From the NCBI GenBank assembly GCA_003483125.1, contig DMWU01000258.1:1-8136 (forward strand): a DNA stretch of 8,136 nucleotides. Direction: 5' to 3'. Shown here in pieces: positions 1 to 7,210 of the stretch. The stretch is from Erythrobacter sp. (lineage in GTDB: Bacteria > Pseudomonadota > Alphaproteobacteria > Sphingomonadales > Sphingomonadaceae). The translations under genes and the position numbers were made by a program. The notes below the pieces were generated by a model. The model was not told the origin of the DNA, ran no database searches, and worked only from the letters and a program-made list of their open reading frames with translations. Every line of letters begins with the position of its first letter. The stretch's first letter is position 1.

Positions 1-926
1 ACCCCTGCATATTCGGGGCCGCGCTCCATCCGGTGGGGTAGGCCGTTGAAGAGGGGCATGGCGTGCTGCCAATCTTCGCGATTACAACCTAGCTCCTCAA
101 CCGCCGCAATAGCTGCTGCTGAGTTTTCGAGATTATGCGGCCCCTGCAATCCAGACCATAGGGGCTGCAATGACACGATTGGCCGTTTGTCGAGACAGGC
201 AGAACGACCTTCACCCCGCCGCGATTGCTCCTGCTGGAAGATCGCTTTCGTATGCTCCTCCTCACAGCCAATCAGAGCAAGTTTACTAGCTGACTGCATC
301 TCCATCAGCCTGGCCTTGGAGGCGACATATTTCTCGAAGCTGCCGTCATACCGATCCAAATGGTCCGGCGTGATATTGAGCAACACCGCAACATCGCAAT
401 CGAGCGAGAATGTCAGGTCGATCTGGTAGCTTGAGAGCTCCAGCACATAGACACCACCATCTGGTAACGGATCCTGTGTCAAAATCGGCAGCCCGATATT
501 GCCGCCCATGCTGGTCGGCACGCCCGCAGTCTTGAGGATATGGTGCACAAGCGCAGTTGTGGTCGACTTTCCATTCGTGCCGGTAATGCCCACCACCTTG
601 TGCGGTGGCAGGTCGCCGCGCGCCTGCGCGAATAGCTCGATATCGCCGATCACGGGCACACCGAATTTCTCTGCATACGGTTTGATTGGATGAGTGTTGA
701 GCGGAACGCCGGGAGAGACCACGACGCCTGCAAAGCCGGTAAGATCACTCTCAAGCGGATCGCCAATCTCGCAGCGACCTTGGAACGCAGCGCGAGGCTC
801 TTCCTGCCGATCCCATGCCAGAACCTCTGCGCCGCTAGCCAAAAGCGCCTCTACCGTGGCCGCGCCGGATCGTGCGAGTCCAAGGACCGCATATTTCTTT
901 CCAGCAAAGGCGGGCGAGTTAATCAT
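1..926 (-). CDS. murD: UDP-N-acetylmuramoyl-L-alanine--D-glutamate ligase MurD (3' end outside window)
   Basis: Cytoplasmic ATP-dependent ligase that adds D-glutamate to UDP-MurNAc-L-Ala, the second stem-peptide step of peptidoglycan synthesis. I translated 308 residues from the ATG at 926; the frame then runs off the window edge. The N-terminal UDP-binding domain begins with the nucleotide-fold segment [11 protein letters not shown] (14-24). The Mur ligase P-loop [10 protein letters not shown] is at 113-122, followed by ELSSYQ (163-168) and [10 protein letters not shown] (184-193). The lysine in SKARLM (K204) matches the position that is carbamylated in Mur ligases. [11 protein letters not shown] (262-272) and GLPHRME (295-301) mark the passage into the C-terminal domain. 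Family members are about 440-470 residues, so roughly the last third is missing through the window boundary, not through mutation. The start codon overlaps the mraY stop as ATGA, and only a weak GAAG lies upstream, so translation probably depends on coupling to mraY. No odd residue was seen in the visible part. Confidence 0.96.
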   Translation of the reverse strand, partial: MINSPAFAGKKYAVLGLARSGAATVEALLASGAEVLAWDRQEEPRAAFQGRCEIGDPLESDLTGFAGVVVSPGVPLNTHPIKPYAEKFGVPVIGDIELFAQARGDLPPHKVVGITGTNGKSTTTALVHHILKTAGVPTSMGGNIGLPILTQDPLPDGGVYVLELSSYQIDLTFSLDCDVAVLLNITPDHLDRYDGSFEKYVASKARLMEMQSASKLALIGCEEEHTKAIFQQEQSRRGEGRSACLDKRPIVSLQPLWSGLQGPHNLENSAAAIAAVEELGCNREDWQHAMPLFNGLPHRMERGPEYAG

Positions 927-1993
927 CTCAGCTTCAGCGTTGCCAATCCGGCCAGCGCCAGCACGATCGAAATGATCCAGAAACGGATCACGACCTTGCT
1001 TTCGCTCCAGCCCAGTTGTTCGAAATGGTGATGGATCGGGGCCATGCGGAAAACGCGGCGCCCGGTACGTTTGAACCAGAATACCTGGATAATGACGCTG
1101 GCGGTTTCGACCACGAACAGGCCACCTACGATCAGCAGCACAATCTCATGATGGCTTGCCACCGCAACTGCGCCCAATGCTCCACCTAGCGCCAGACTGC
1201 CAGTGTCGCCCATGAAGACTGCGGCTGGTGGGGCGTTGAACCACAGAAACGCCAGCCCGGCACCCATTATCGCAGCACAGAATATCGCAAGCTCGCCCGC
1301 CCCCGGCACATGCGGAATGCCAAGATATTCTGAATAGTCCACGCGGCCGGCGAGATAAGCGATGATCGCAAATGTCCCTGCGGCAATAATCACCGGCATG
1401 ATGGCCAAGCCGTCCAAGCCGTCAGTCAGGTTCACGGCATTGCCGAAACCAACGATCAGCGTCGCAGCGAAGAGGTAATAGAATGGCCCCAGCGGGATCG
1501 AAACGTCCGACAGGAACGGCACATAGAGATTGGTGTTGATCTGGCCGACAATGATCCACGCGGCCAATCCCGCAACGGCGAACTCCAGAAGCAAGCGGAT
1601 CCGAGCTGAAACGCCCTTGTGGCTGGCCTTTGAGACCTTGTCATAATCGTCGAGGAAACCGATCAGGCCAAATCCGCAGGTTACGGCGATGCAGGCCCAG
1701 ACAAACGGGTTCATCACATCCATCCATAAAAGCATGGAAAGAACCAGTGCGACGATAATCATCAGCCCGCCCATGGTAGGTGTTCCCCGTTTCGCAAGAT
1801 GCGATTGCGGGCCGTCGCTGCGGATCGGCTGCCCCTTGCCCTGCCGCACACGCAGAAGGTTAATGAAACGCGGCCCGATGATCAGGCCAATAAAGAGCGC
1901 GGTGATGAGCGTCGCACCAGCACGAAACGTCTGATAGCGGATCAGGTTGAAGACCCCTTCAAAACCCAGCCATTCAGCGATCAGATAAAGCAT
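923..1993 (-). CDS. mraY: Phospho-N-acetylmuramoyl-pentapeptide-transferase MraY
   Basis: Integral inner-membrane enzyme that transfers phospho-MurNAc-pentapeptide from UDP to undecaprenyl phosphate, giving lipid I. The 356 residues match the usual length of about 360. The protein is very hydrophobic, with roughly ten membrane segments, for example around 24-44, 77-92, 97-113, 133-150, 171-187, 197-214, 234-252, 284-306 and 337-354. Family motifs appear in order: KRGTPTMGG (68-76), the catalytic aspartate pair in LDDYDK (114-119; D115, D116), [13 protein letters not shown] (185-197), [12 protein letters not shown] (260-271; D263 is the third active-site aspartate) and the histidine cluster [11 protein letters not shown] (321-331). 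These catalytic residues are all present. The start at 1993 is supported by AGGA seven bases upstream and by full-length N-terminal agreement with the family. It is the only gene here separated from its predecessor (15 bases after murF), and it overlaps murD by ATGA. Confidence 0.98.
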   Translation of the reverse strand: MLYLIAEWLGFEGVFNLIRYQTFRAGATLITALFIGLIIGPRFINLLRVRQGKGQPIRSDGPQSHLAKRGTPTMGGLMIIVALVLSMLLWMDVMNPFVWACIAVTCGFGLIGFLDDYDKVSKASHKGVSARIRLLLEFAVAGLAAWIIVGQINTNLYVPFLSDVSIPLGPFYYLFAATLIVGFGNAVNLTDGLDGLAIMPVIIAAGTFAIIAYLAGRVDYSEYLGIPHVPGAGELAIFCAAIMGAGLAFLWFNAPPAAVFMGDTGSLALGGALGAVAVASHHEIVLLIVGGLFVVETASVIIQVFWFKRTGRRVFRMAPIHHHFEQLGWSESKVVIRFWIISIVLALAGLATLKLR

Positions 1994-2008
1994 TCGACCA
2001 TCCTGCCC
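1994..2008 (-). promoter_or_regulatory. Ribosome binding site of mraY in the only intergenic gap
   Basis: These 15 bases are the whole spacer between the murF stop (TAG) and the mraY start. Read on the minus strand they contain GCAGGAT, with AGGA at 2004-2001, seven bases before the ATG at 1993. This is a normal Shine-Dalgarno position and supports the annotated mraY start. The gap is too short for a promoter of its own, although one could lie inside murF. Confidence 0.75.
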
Positions 2009-3466
2009 CTATTCATCGAGGCCCACAAAGTGTGAAACAAGTGTGCCTAGACCGACCGAATTTGAGCCCTTGACCAGGACCGCATCGCCCGCTGCAATTC
2101 CATATTCTTCGAGCGCTGAAATCGCCTCTTGCACGCCGTCGCAATGCGTAAACCCAATTTCATTGCCAAGCGCACCAAGTGGCGCTTTCCCCAGCTGCCG
2201 CGCCAAGCCACGCATCTCGTCGCCCACCAGGATCGCATGGTCGACTTTTGCGTCGGCGAGCGGTTCTGAAAGCTGCGAATGGAAGCGATCGGCTAAATCG
2301 CCGAGCTCCTTCATCGCACCCAACACGGCGATACGGCGCGTGGCTGGCGTTTGGCCAAGCTGGCGCAATGTTGCGCGCATTGATGCAGGGTTGGCATTGT
2401 AAGCTTCGTCAATCAGCAAGGCCTTGCCGCCAGGAACCGCGATATTGTGCCGCGCACCGCGACCCTTCAGTCCGCCCATCTCGGCGAGCGAAAGGCCGGC
2501 TGCACCCAGATCACCGCCTGCGGCACGCACAGCTGCCATCACGCATAGCGAATTCTGGATCCAATGTTCGCCCGGCTCTGCCACGGAATAACACAACCGG
2601 CGATCGCCCATGTCGGCTGTGACCAACGATCCGCCATTGGCAGATGGTATGGCGTCGAGCAGGCGGACATCTGCGCCTTCCGTTTTCCCGAAAGTAACCA
2701 CGTTTGCACCCACGGCGCGCGCCAGTTCGACCAATCCTTCCGTTTGAGGAATATCAGCGGGAATTACCGCCGTGCCGCCATCGTCCAGCCCACCGAAAAT
2801 TTCGGCTTTGGCATCAGCTATCGCTTCAAGACTGCCAAGGTTTTCAATATGCGCCGGCGCAATGGTGGTGATGACTGCCACGTTCGGGCGAACATGCTGG
2901 GTCAGCACCTCTATCTCTCCCGCATGGTTCATGCCCATCTCGAAGACACCAAAACGGCTTCGTGCGGGCATGCGCGCGAGGCTGAGCGGTACACCAACAT
3001 GGTTGTTATAGCTGCGCACGCTGCGATGCGACGCACCCCTGCTCGCCCGGTCTAACGCGGCAAAGATCGCCTCTTTCACGCCCGTCTTTCCGACAGAGCC
3101 GGTAACGCCAATGCGCACTGCTTGCGCGCGATCACGCGCATGGGCTGCCAGTGCATGAAGCGCCTTGGTAGTGTCCTCTACCAGAACATGTGGCTGTGCA
3201 ATGGGGCGATCCGTTATCGCTGCAATTGCGCCATTGGCAAAGGCCTGGTCAATGAAACGATGGCCGTCCATCGCCTCTCCTTTGAGGGCAATAAACAGGT
3301 CACCGAGGCGCACATCACGCGAATCCATTTCCACGCCCGATGCCTGGAATGCGCGACTTGCCTGGCCGTTCGTAGCCGCGGCGATTTCATGAGAGCTCCA
3401 AAGAGAGAGCGGCAGGCTGTCACGCTGGTCAACCGGCCATTGGCGCAAGGCTGCATGAGCCATCAT
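2009..3466 (-). CDS. murF: UDP-N-acetylmuramoyl-tripeptide--D-alanyl-D-alanine ligase MurF
   Basis: Cytoplasmic ATP-dependent ligase that joins D-Ala-D-Ala to UDP-MurNAc-tripeptide, completing the pentapeptide precursor. With the start at 3466 it is 485 residues, somewhat longer than the E. coli enzyme (about 452). In this numbering the uracil-binding-type segment MDSRDVRLGDLF is at 47-58. The P-loop GVTGSVGKTGVKE is at 120-132, then YNNHVGVP (153-160), FEMGMNHAGEI (175-185), IAPAHIENLGS (202-212) and the candidate carbamylated lysine in DAKAEIF (K220). The C-terminal domain has DEAYNANPASM (353-363), LGAMKELG (382-389) and KGSNSVGL (466-473). The frame is open upstream to 3508, but those 14 codons lie inside murE. 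I chose 3466 because AGGAGG sits six bases upstream and the start then forms the same ATGA overlap as the neighbours; the adjacent ATG at 3463 is also possible. The stop is TAG, while the other complete genes end in TGA. Confidence 0.97.
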   Translation of the reverse strand: MMAHAALRQWPVDQRDSLPLSLWSSHEIAAATNGQASRAFQASGVEMDSRDVRLGDLFIALKGEAMDGHRFIDQAFANGAIAAITDRPIAQPHVLVEDTTKALHALAAHARDRAQAVRIGVTGSVGKTGVKEAIFAALDRASRGASHRSVRSYNNHVGVPLSLARMPARSRFGVFEMGMNHAGEIEVLTQHVRPNVAVITTIAPAHIENLGSLEAIADAKAEIFGGLDDGGTAVIPADIPQTEGLVELARAVGANVVTFGKTEGADVRLLDAIPSANGGSLVTADMGDRRLCYSVAEPGEHWIQNSLCVMAAVRAAGGDLGAAGLSLAEMGGLKGRGARHNIAVPGGKALLIDEAYNANPASMRATLRQLGQTPATRRIAVLGAMKELGDLADRFHSQLSEPLADAKVDHAILVGDEMRGLARQLGKAPLGALGNEIGFTHCDGVQEAISALEEYGIAAGDAVLVKGSNSVGLGTLVSHFVGLDE

Positions 3467-4956
3467 ACAGCGCCTCCTGCAGTCTGTCTGGCCACTTGCG
3501 CTGCACATTCCCGCGCAACTTCGACATCGTCGAATGGCAAAACCCGCATATTATCTCCTGCTCCGATTATCTGGCCCTTTTCGTGGCCCTTACCTGCTAT
3601 CAAGATTATGTCGTCGCGACCTGCCGCCTCGATTGCAGCCAGGATGGCTCCTCGTCGGTCGCCAATTTCGCGCGCATTTTCGCCTACACCCGCCAGAATT
3701 TCACTGCGGATGGCCACCGGATCTTCGCCGCGCGGATTATCGTCTGTCACAATCACAAGATCAGCCTTGCTCGATGCTACTTCACCCATCGACTTGCGCT
3801 TGCCCTGGTCGCGGTCGCCACCTGCACCAAACACGCAAATCATCTTTCCGGTTACATGCGGGCTCAAAGCCTCGATCGCCGCTTCCAGCGCGTCGGGCGT
3901 ATGCGCATAGTCGACAGAGGCGGGCGCACCTTGCGGTGTGATGACTGCGCGCTCCAACCGGCCACGCACCGGCTGCAAGCGACCTAGCGCGTCAAAGACC
4001 TGGCCTGCGACGCTCCCCGTAGCGATGGCAATTCCCGCCGCCACCAAGGCATTGGATGCCTGATATGCTCCAATTAAAGGCAAGTTTACCATTTGGCGTG
4101 AGCCGTCGAATTCAATCTCGATTGATTGGCCCAATTGTGTTGGCGTGCGAGCGAGCAAGCGAATGAAATCTCCCTGCTCGCCGACAGTGAGCACGCGCAG
4201 CGCCCGATCTTGCGCGTGCTCGGTAGCACGACGGGCCCACTCGCTGTCTTCCCCGCCGTGCCAGATGATTGCCGCCGCTCCCGGATCGACCACTTCATCG
4301 AACAGTCGCATTTTTGCAGCGAAGTAATCTTCCATGTCGCGATGGTAATCGAGGTGGTCGCGACTGAAATTGGTAAAGCCGGCAGCCTCAACCCCCAGCC
4401 CCTCATTACGAAATTGCGATAGACCGTGGCTGGAAGCCTCATAGGCGACATGTGTCACGCCTTCGCGCGCCAAACCGCTCATATTTGAAAGAAAGGTGAC
4501 GATGTCAGGCGTGGTAAGCCCAGTGGAGACGCTTTCATCTGGCGTGGTGACACCAAGCGTGCCGATAGAGGCCGCGCGCTCCCCGCACATCCTCCATATC
4601 TGGCGTACCATCTCGACCGTCGATGTTTTGCCATTGGTACCCGTCACGGCAACTATATGCTCTGGCACAGGAGTGAAGAACTTGGCCGCGAGCTGCGCGA
4701 AAATACGACGCGGTTCATCGGCTGCGATGTGGATCGCGCCATCAACCTTCGCCTGTGTTCTCGTTACTACCGCAACCGCCCCCGCGCTTATCGCATCGGG
4801 AATGACCGTTTCTGCATCGAAAGCCGTACCACGAAATGCACCGAATACGGTTCCCGGTGCGACTTTACGATGATCAATCGCAAAGCCGGTGACGTTTTTG
4901 TCCCCTCCTTGTTCAAGCACAATTCCAGCGCGTTCTGCCAGCACGCCCAACTTCAT
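3463..4956 (-). CDS. murE: UDP-N-acetylmuramoyl-L-alanyl-D-glutamate--2,6-diaminopimelate ligase MurE
   Basis: Cytoplasmic ATP-dependent ligase that adds the third stem-peptide residue to UDP-MurNAc-L-Ala-D-Glu. The 497 residues match the family (about 490-500). Motifs in order: N-terminal uridine-binding region IDHRKVAPGTVFGAF (27-41), P-loop VTGTNGKTST (104-113), LTTPD (147-151), YEASSHGL (172-179), NFSRDHLDYH (196-205), the candidate carbamylated lysine in FAAKMRLF (K215), YQASNALVA (298-306), GRLERAV (332-338), VDYAHTPDAL (348-357), GAGGDRDQGKR (377-387), DDNPR (405-409) and AGKGHEKGQ (454-462). DNPR is the known signature of meso-diaminopimelate-adding MurE; lysine-adding enzymes differ there. 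One oddity is DHR at 28-30, where many family members have DSR. The start at 4956 overlaps the ftsI stop as ATGA, with GGAG eight bases upstream. It overlaps murF downstream in the same way. Confidence 0.98.
   Translation of the reverse strand: MKLGVLAERAGIVLEQGGDKNVTGFAIDHRKVAPGTVFGAFRGTAFDAETVIPDAISAGAVAVVTRTQAKVDGAIHIAADEPRRIFAQLAAKFFTPVPEHIVAVTGTNGKTSTVEMVRQIWRMCGERAASIGTLGVTTPDESVSTGLTTPDIVTFLSNMSGLAREGVTHVAYEASSHGLSQFRNEGLGVEAAGFTNFSRDHLDYHRDMEDYFAAKMRLFDEVVDPGAAAIIWHGGEDSEWARRATEHAQDRALRVLTVGEQGDFIRLLARTPTQLGQSIEIEFDGSRQMVNLPLIGAYQASNALVAAGIAIATGSVAGQVFDALGRLQPVRGRLERAVITPQGAPASVDYAHTPDALEAAIEALSPHVTGKMICVFGAGGDRDQGKRKSMGEVASSKADLVIVTDDNPRGEDPVAIRSEILAGVGENAREIGDRRGAILAAIEAAGRDDIILIAGKGHEKGQIIGAGDNMRVLPFDDVEVARECAAQVARQTAGGAV
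3473..3478 (-). promoter_or_regulatory. Strong ribosome binding site of murF, inside the murE 3' end
   Basis: AGGAGG on the minus strand, six bases before the ATG at 3466 and nine before the alternative ATG at 3463. It is encoded by the last Gly-Gly codons of murE. It decides against the longer start at 3508, which would lie upstream of this site. Confidence 0.8.
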
Positions 4957-6692
4957 GCTTCAGGCTCCGGCTCGGGATTGGCTTGCGGGATCAATGACCT
5001 GAGATCGCTAATATCGACATCACGTGTGTCGTCGGGCCGGATACCCAGGACCGGCCCGATGCGTGGAACGAGGCGACCAACGATAGGTGCGGCATTCCAG
5101 GCAGCGGTCCGCTGGTAAGAGCTGGCCAATGTACCGCGGGGCTCATCCAGCATGGCGACTATGACATAGCGAGGACGGTCCATCGGGAAGGCAGCAGCAA
5201 AAGTGGATACGAGCGAGGTTCGATTATAGCCGCCATTGCTGGGCTTTTCCGCCGAACCCGTCTTGCCGCCGACGCGATATCCGGGCGCATCGGCATTCCG
5301 GCCTGTGCCATAAATCGCAATCATGCGCAGCAACTGGCGCATGCGCGAGGATGTAGATGCCTTGAACACGCGACGACCGCGAGGCGCCTCGTTTGCGCCC
5401 AGTTTGTGTAAAGTCGCAGGTCGCCAGATCCCGCCATTTACCATTGCCGCATACGCACTTGCCAAATGAAGCGGGGTAACGGCGATACTGTGACCATAGC
5501 TTACCGTCATATTTGTACTGCGCGGCCACTTCTCACCCGGCCAAATCGGATGACCGCGAGCCGGCAACTCGATAAACGGGCGCTCGTGCATGCCCAGGTC
5601 CATCATGGCGCGGCGCATACGTTCGGCGCCGAGTTCATCGGCAATTCGTGCCGTCACGGTATTAGAGGAATGGATCAGCGCCTGAGGGACATTGAGGGTC
5701 TCGCCATAATCATGCGTATCCGAAATGGTGAAACGTCCAACTTTCACCTGCTCCGCATTCCATTCCCGACCAAAATCACGCACGACACCTGCATCGATCG
5801 CGGCAGCAATACTGATCGGCTTAAAAGTCGAACCCAGTTCATAGACCTGGTTGGTAACGCGATTGAACATATGGCTTTCACCATCCTCATCGATCTTGTT
5901 GGGATCGAATTCCGGAAGCGAGGCCAGCGCGAGGACCTCACCCGTGTCTGCGTCCAGGACAATTCCAGCTCCGCCCTTGGCATCAACCAGTTTCATGCCG
6001 CGGCGCAGTTCGTCTTCTAACGCGCCCTGAACCCGCATATCTATGGAAAGCTGCGCAGGGACGCCCCTCGTCGCAGGGTCAAGCAATTGTACATCGAGGA
6101 CTTGCTCCATTCCTAATTTACCATGGCCATCAGCCGCAACATAACCCAATACGTGAGCGCCCATTGCACCTTGCGGATAGTGGCGATCACTTTCACGCGG
6201 CATTTCCAGCGCCAGCTCGCCAATCGCCTGAACGCGATTTGCGTCTTCGGGAAGGACGCGTCGCCGAAGATAGCCTGGACGCCCCGAGGCAAGGCGTTCT
6301 GCAACCTCTACTTCATCCATGTCGGTAAAAATCGCCTTTAGTTTGGCTGCGATTTCTTCGGGACTCTTGACCAATGGAGCGCCATCATCGCCCAACGCCT
6401 TTGGATTGTACCAAAGCGCATAGGCAGGAAATGCGCGCGCAAGCGGCATGCCATTGCGGTCTGCGATCTCGCCACGTGGGGGCAGCAGTGCGTCTTCAAG
6501 CGTGGTCAAGGTTACATTGCGATCGACCAAGCCGAGATAGGCGATGCGCAAAATTGCGACCGATGCAACCAGCGTAAAAATCAATGCCACCCAGAGCACG
6601 CGCCAGCGCGCAAGGCTCAATGATCGGCGGCGAAGCGTGACCAGTCGAACCCTGCCTGTCGAGATGGCCGTGCTGGCCGACACGGCATTCAT
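4953..6692 (-). CDS. ftsI: Septal peptidoglycan D,D-transpeptidase FtsI (penicillin-binding protein 3)
   Basis: Class B penicillin-binding protein of the divisome that cross-links septal peptidoglycan on the periplasmic side, working with the FtsW glycosyltransferase. Length is 579 residues, usual for the family. The basic cytoplasmic N-terminus (RRRSLSLARWR, 21-31) is followed by one membrane anchor (about 32-54), consistent with a type II bitopic protein. The non-catalytic pedestal domain holds RGEIADRNG (73-81) and HVLGYVAADGHGKLGMEQ (180-197). The transpeptidase domain has all three active-site motifs: SxxK as STFK (288-291, nucleophile S288), SxN as SSN (342-344) and KTG (477-479, in GGKTGSAEK). 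The segment SYGHSIAVTPL (398-408) follows the usual family pattern. The protein ends in an acidic Pro-Glu tail. The start at 6692 overlaps the preceding stop as ATGA, with GAGG seven bases upstream. It is likely essential and beta-lactam sensitive; these are family properties, not seen here. Confidence 0.98.
   Translation of the reverse strand: MNAVSASTAISTGRVRLVTLRRRSLSLARWRVLWVALIFTLVASVAILRIAYLGLVDRNVTLTTLEDALLPPRGEIADRNGMPLARAFPAYALWYNPKALGDDGAPLVKSPEEIAAKLKAIFTDMDEVEVAERLASGRPGYLRRRVLPEDANRVQAIGELALEMPRESDRHYPQGAMGAHVLGYVAADGHGKLGMEQVLDVQLLDPATRGVPAQLSIDMRVQGALEDELRRGMKLVDAKGGAGIVLDADTGEVLALASLPEFDPNKIDEDGESHMFNRVTNQVYELGSTFKPISIAAAIDAGVVRDFGREWNAEQVKVGRFTISDTHDYGETLNVPQALIHSSNTVTARIADELGAERMRRAMMDLGMHERPFIELPARGHPIWPGEKWPRSTNMTVSYGHSIAVTPLHLASAYAAMVNGGIWRPATLHKLGANEAPRGRRVFKASTSSRMRQLLRMIAIYGTGRNADAPGYRVGGKTGSAEKPSNGGYNRTSLVSTFAAAFPMDRPRYVIVAMLDEPRGTLASSYQRTAAWNAAPIVGRLVPRIGPVLGIRPDDTRDVDISDLRSLIPQANPEPEPEA
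4965..4968 (-). promoter_or_regulatory. Ribosome binding site of murE, inside the ftsI tail codons
   Basis: GGAG on the minus strand, eight bases before the murE ATG at 4956. It lies in the codons for the Pro-Glu repeat that ends FtsI, so the same bases serve as coding sequence and as a likely Shine-Dalgarno site. Confidence 0.55.
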
Positions 6693-7210
6693 TCAGTGAC
6701 CTCGGCTGCTAGTGCAGTACGAACCGGCGAAGCTTCTGCCAGGAACTCCCCAAATGTCTCGGCAATACCCGTGCCCGTTTCACGCTGCGCAACGGCAAAC
6801 TTTACCGGTTGTCCAGTTAGCGGTGAAACCATCGGGCGATCCGCAGCTGCATCTGGCAAAGTATCCACGCTCGCCCTCGCCACGCGGATCGGCGCTGGCG
6901 CTCCCGGAGCGCGCGGAAGGCCCAAGCTGGCCAGTTGCCGCTCGCTTTCCAGATATTGGTCTGCGCGGGGCGCTTCGTAGCCAAATTCAACTGCGTTCCA
7001 ATTGGCAAGCTGGCGCTGGTTGGCGCGTGCTTGAAACTCGGTCTCAAGCATGATTGTCTCGTTCTTGAGCGCGATTATCTCGCGCTCGGCAAGACGCACT
7101 TCGCTCTTGACCGCATGAACGCGGAAGCTGAGCGCAAAGAATAGGCCGAGGCAGATAGCCATGACGACCAGCCATCCGATTTGGCGCAATCGTGATCCGG
7201 TGGCAGTCAT
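6689..7210 (-). CDS. ftsL: FtsL-like bitopic cell division protein
   Basis: 173-residue protein between rsmH and ftsI, the position FtsL occupies in dcw clusters. A short N-terminal cytoplasmic part with basic residues (1-10) leads to one strong membrane segment (about 12-30). A charged stretch with heptad-like hydrophobic spacing follows (about 33-70, including [19 protein letters not shown]), fitting the periplasmic coiled coil by which FtsL pairs with FtsB. From about 95 on it becomes Pro/Ala-rich ([15 protein letters not shown], 99-113) and low in complexity, without a recognised domain. FtsL sequences diverge widely, so the call rests on position and topology more than on sequence identity. 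If correct, it acts with FtsQ and FtsB to activate FtsWI. The protein is longer than E. coli FtsL (121 residues), mostly through the tail. The start at 7210 has AGGAGG four bases upstream and overlaps the rsmH stop as ATGA; the end overlaps ftsI likewise. Confidence 0.8.
   Translation of the reverse strand: MTATGSRLRQIGWLVVMAICLGLFFALSFRVHAVKSEVRLAEREIIALKNETIMLETEFQARANQRQLANWNAVEFGYEAPRADQYLESERQLASLGLPRAPGAPAPIRVARASVDTLPDAAADRPMVSPLTGQPVKFAVAQRETGTGIAETFGEFLAEASPVRTALAAEVTE

Noticed and set aside
46..429. Plus-strand open frame opposite murD, and others at 3496-3987, 5466-6020, 2564-3055 and 7161-7628
   Set aside because: All are antisense to genes with complete catalytic motifs, and their translations show no recognisable family or membrane pattern. 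They are best explained by codon bias of the true strand.
1994..2008. Promoter or terminator between murF and mraY
   Set aside because: The gap is only 15 bases and is taken up by the mraY ribosome binding site. There is no hairpin with a U-run and no room for -35 and -10 elements.
3122..3910. A 262-codon open frame on the plus strand opposite murF and murE
   Set aside because: It lies wholly antisense to two well-supported Mur ligase genes and spans their junction. The translation is rich in Arg, Ser, Pro and Ala without domain character, as expected for antisense frames in GC-rich coding DNA. No convincing ribosome binding site was seen.
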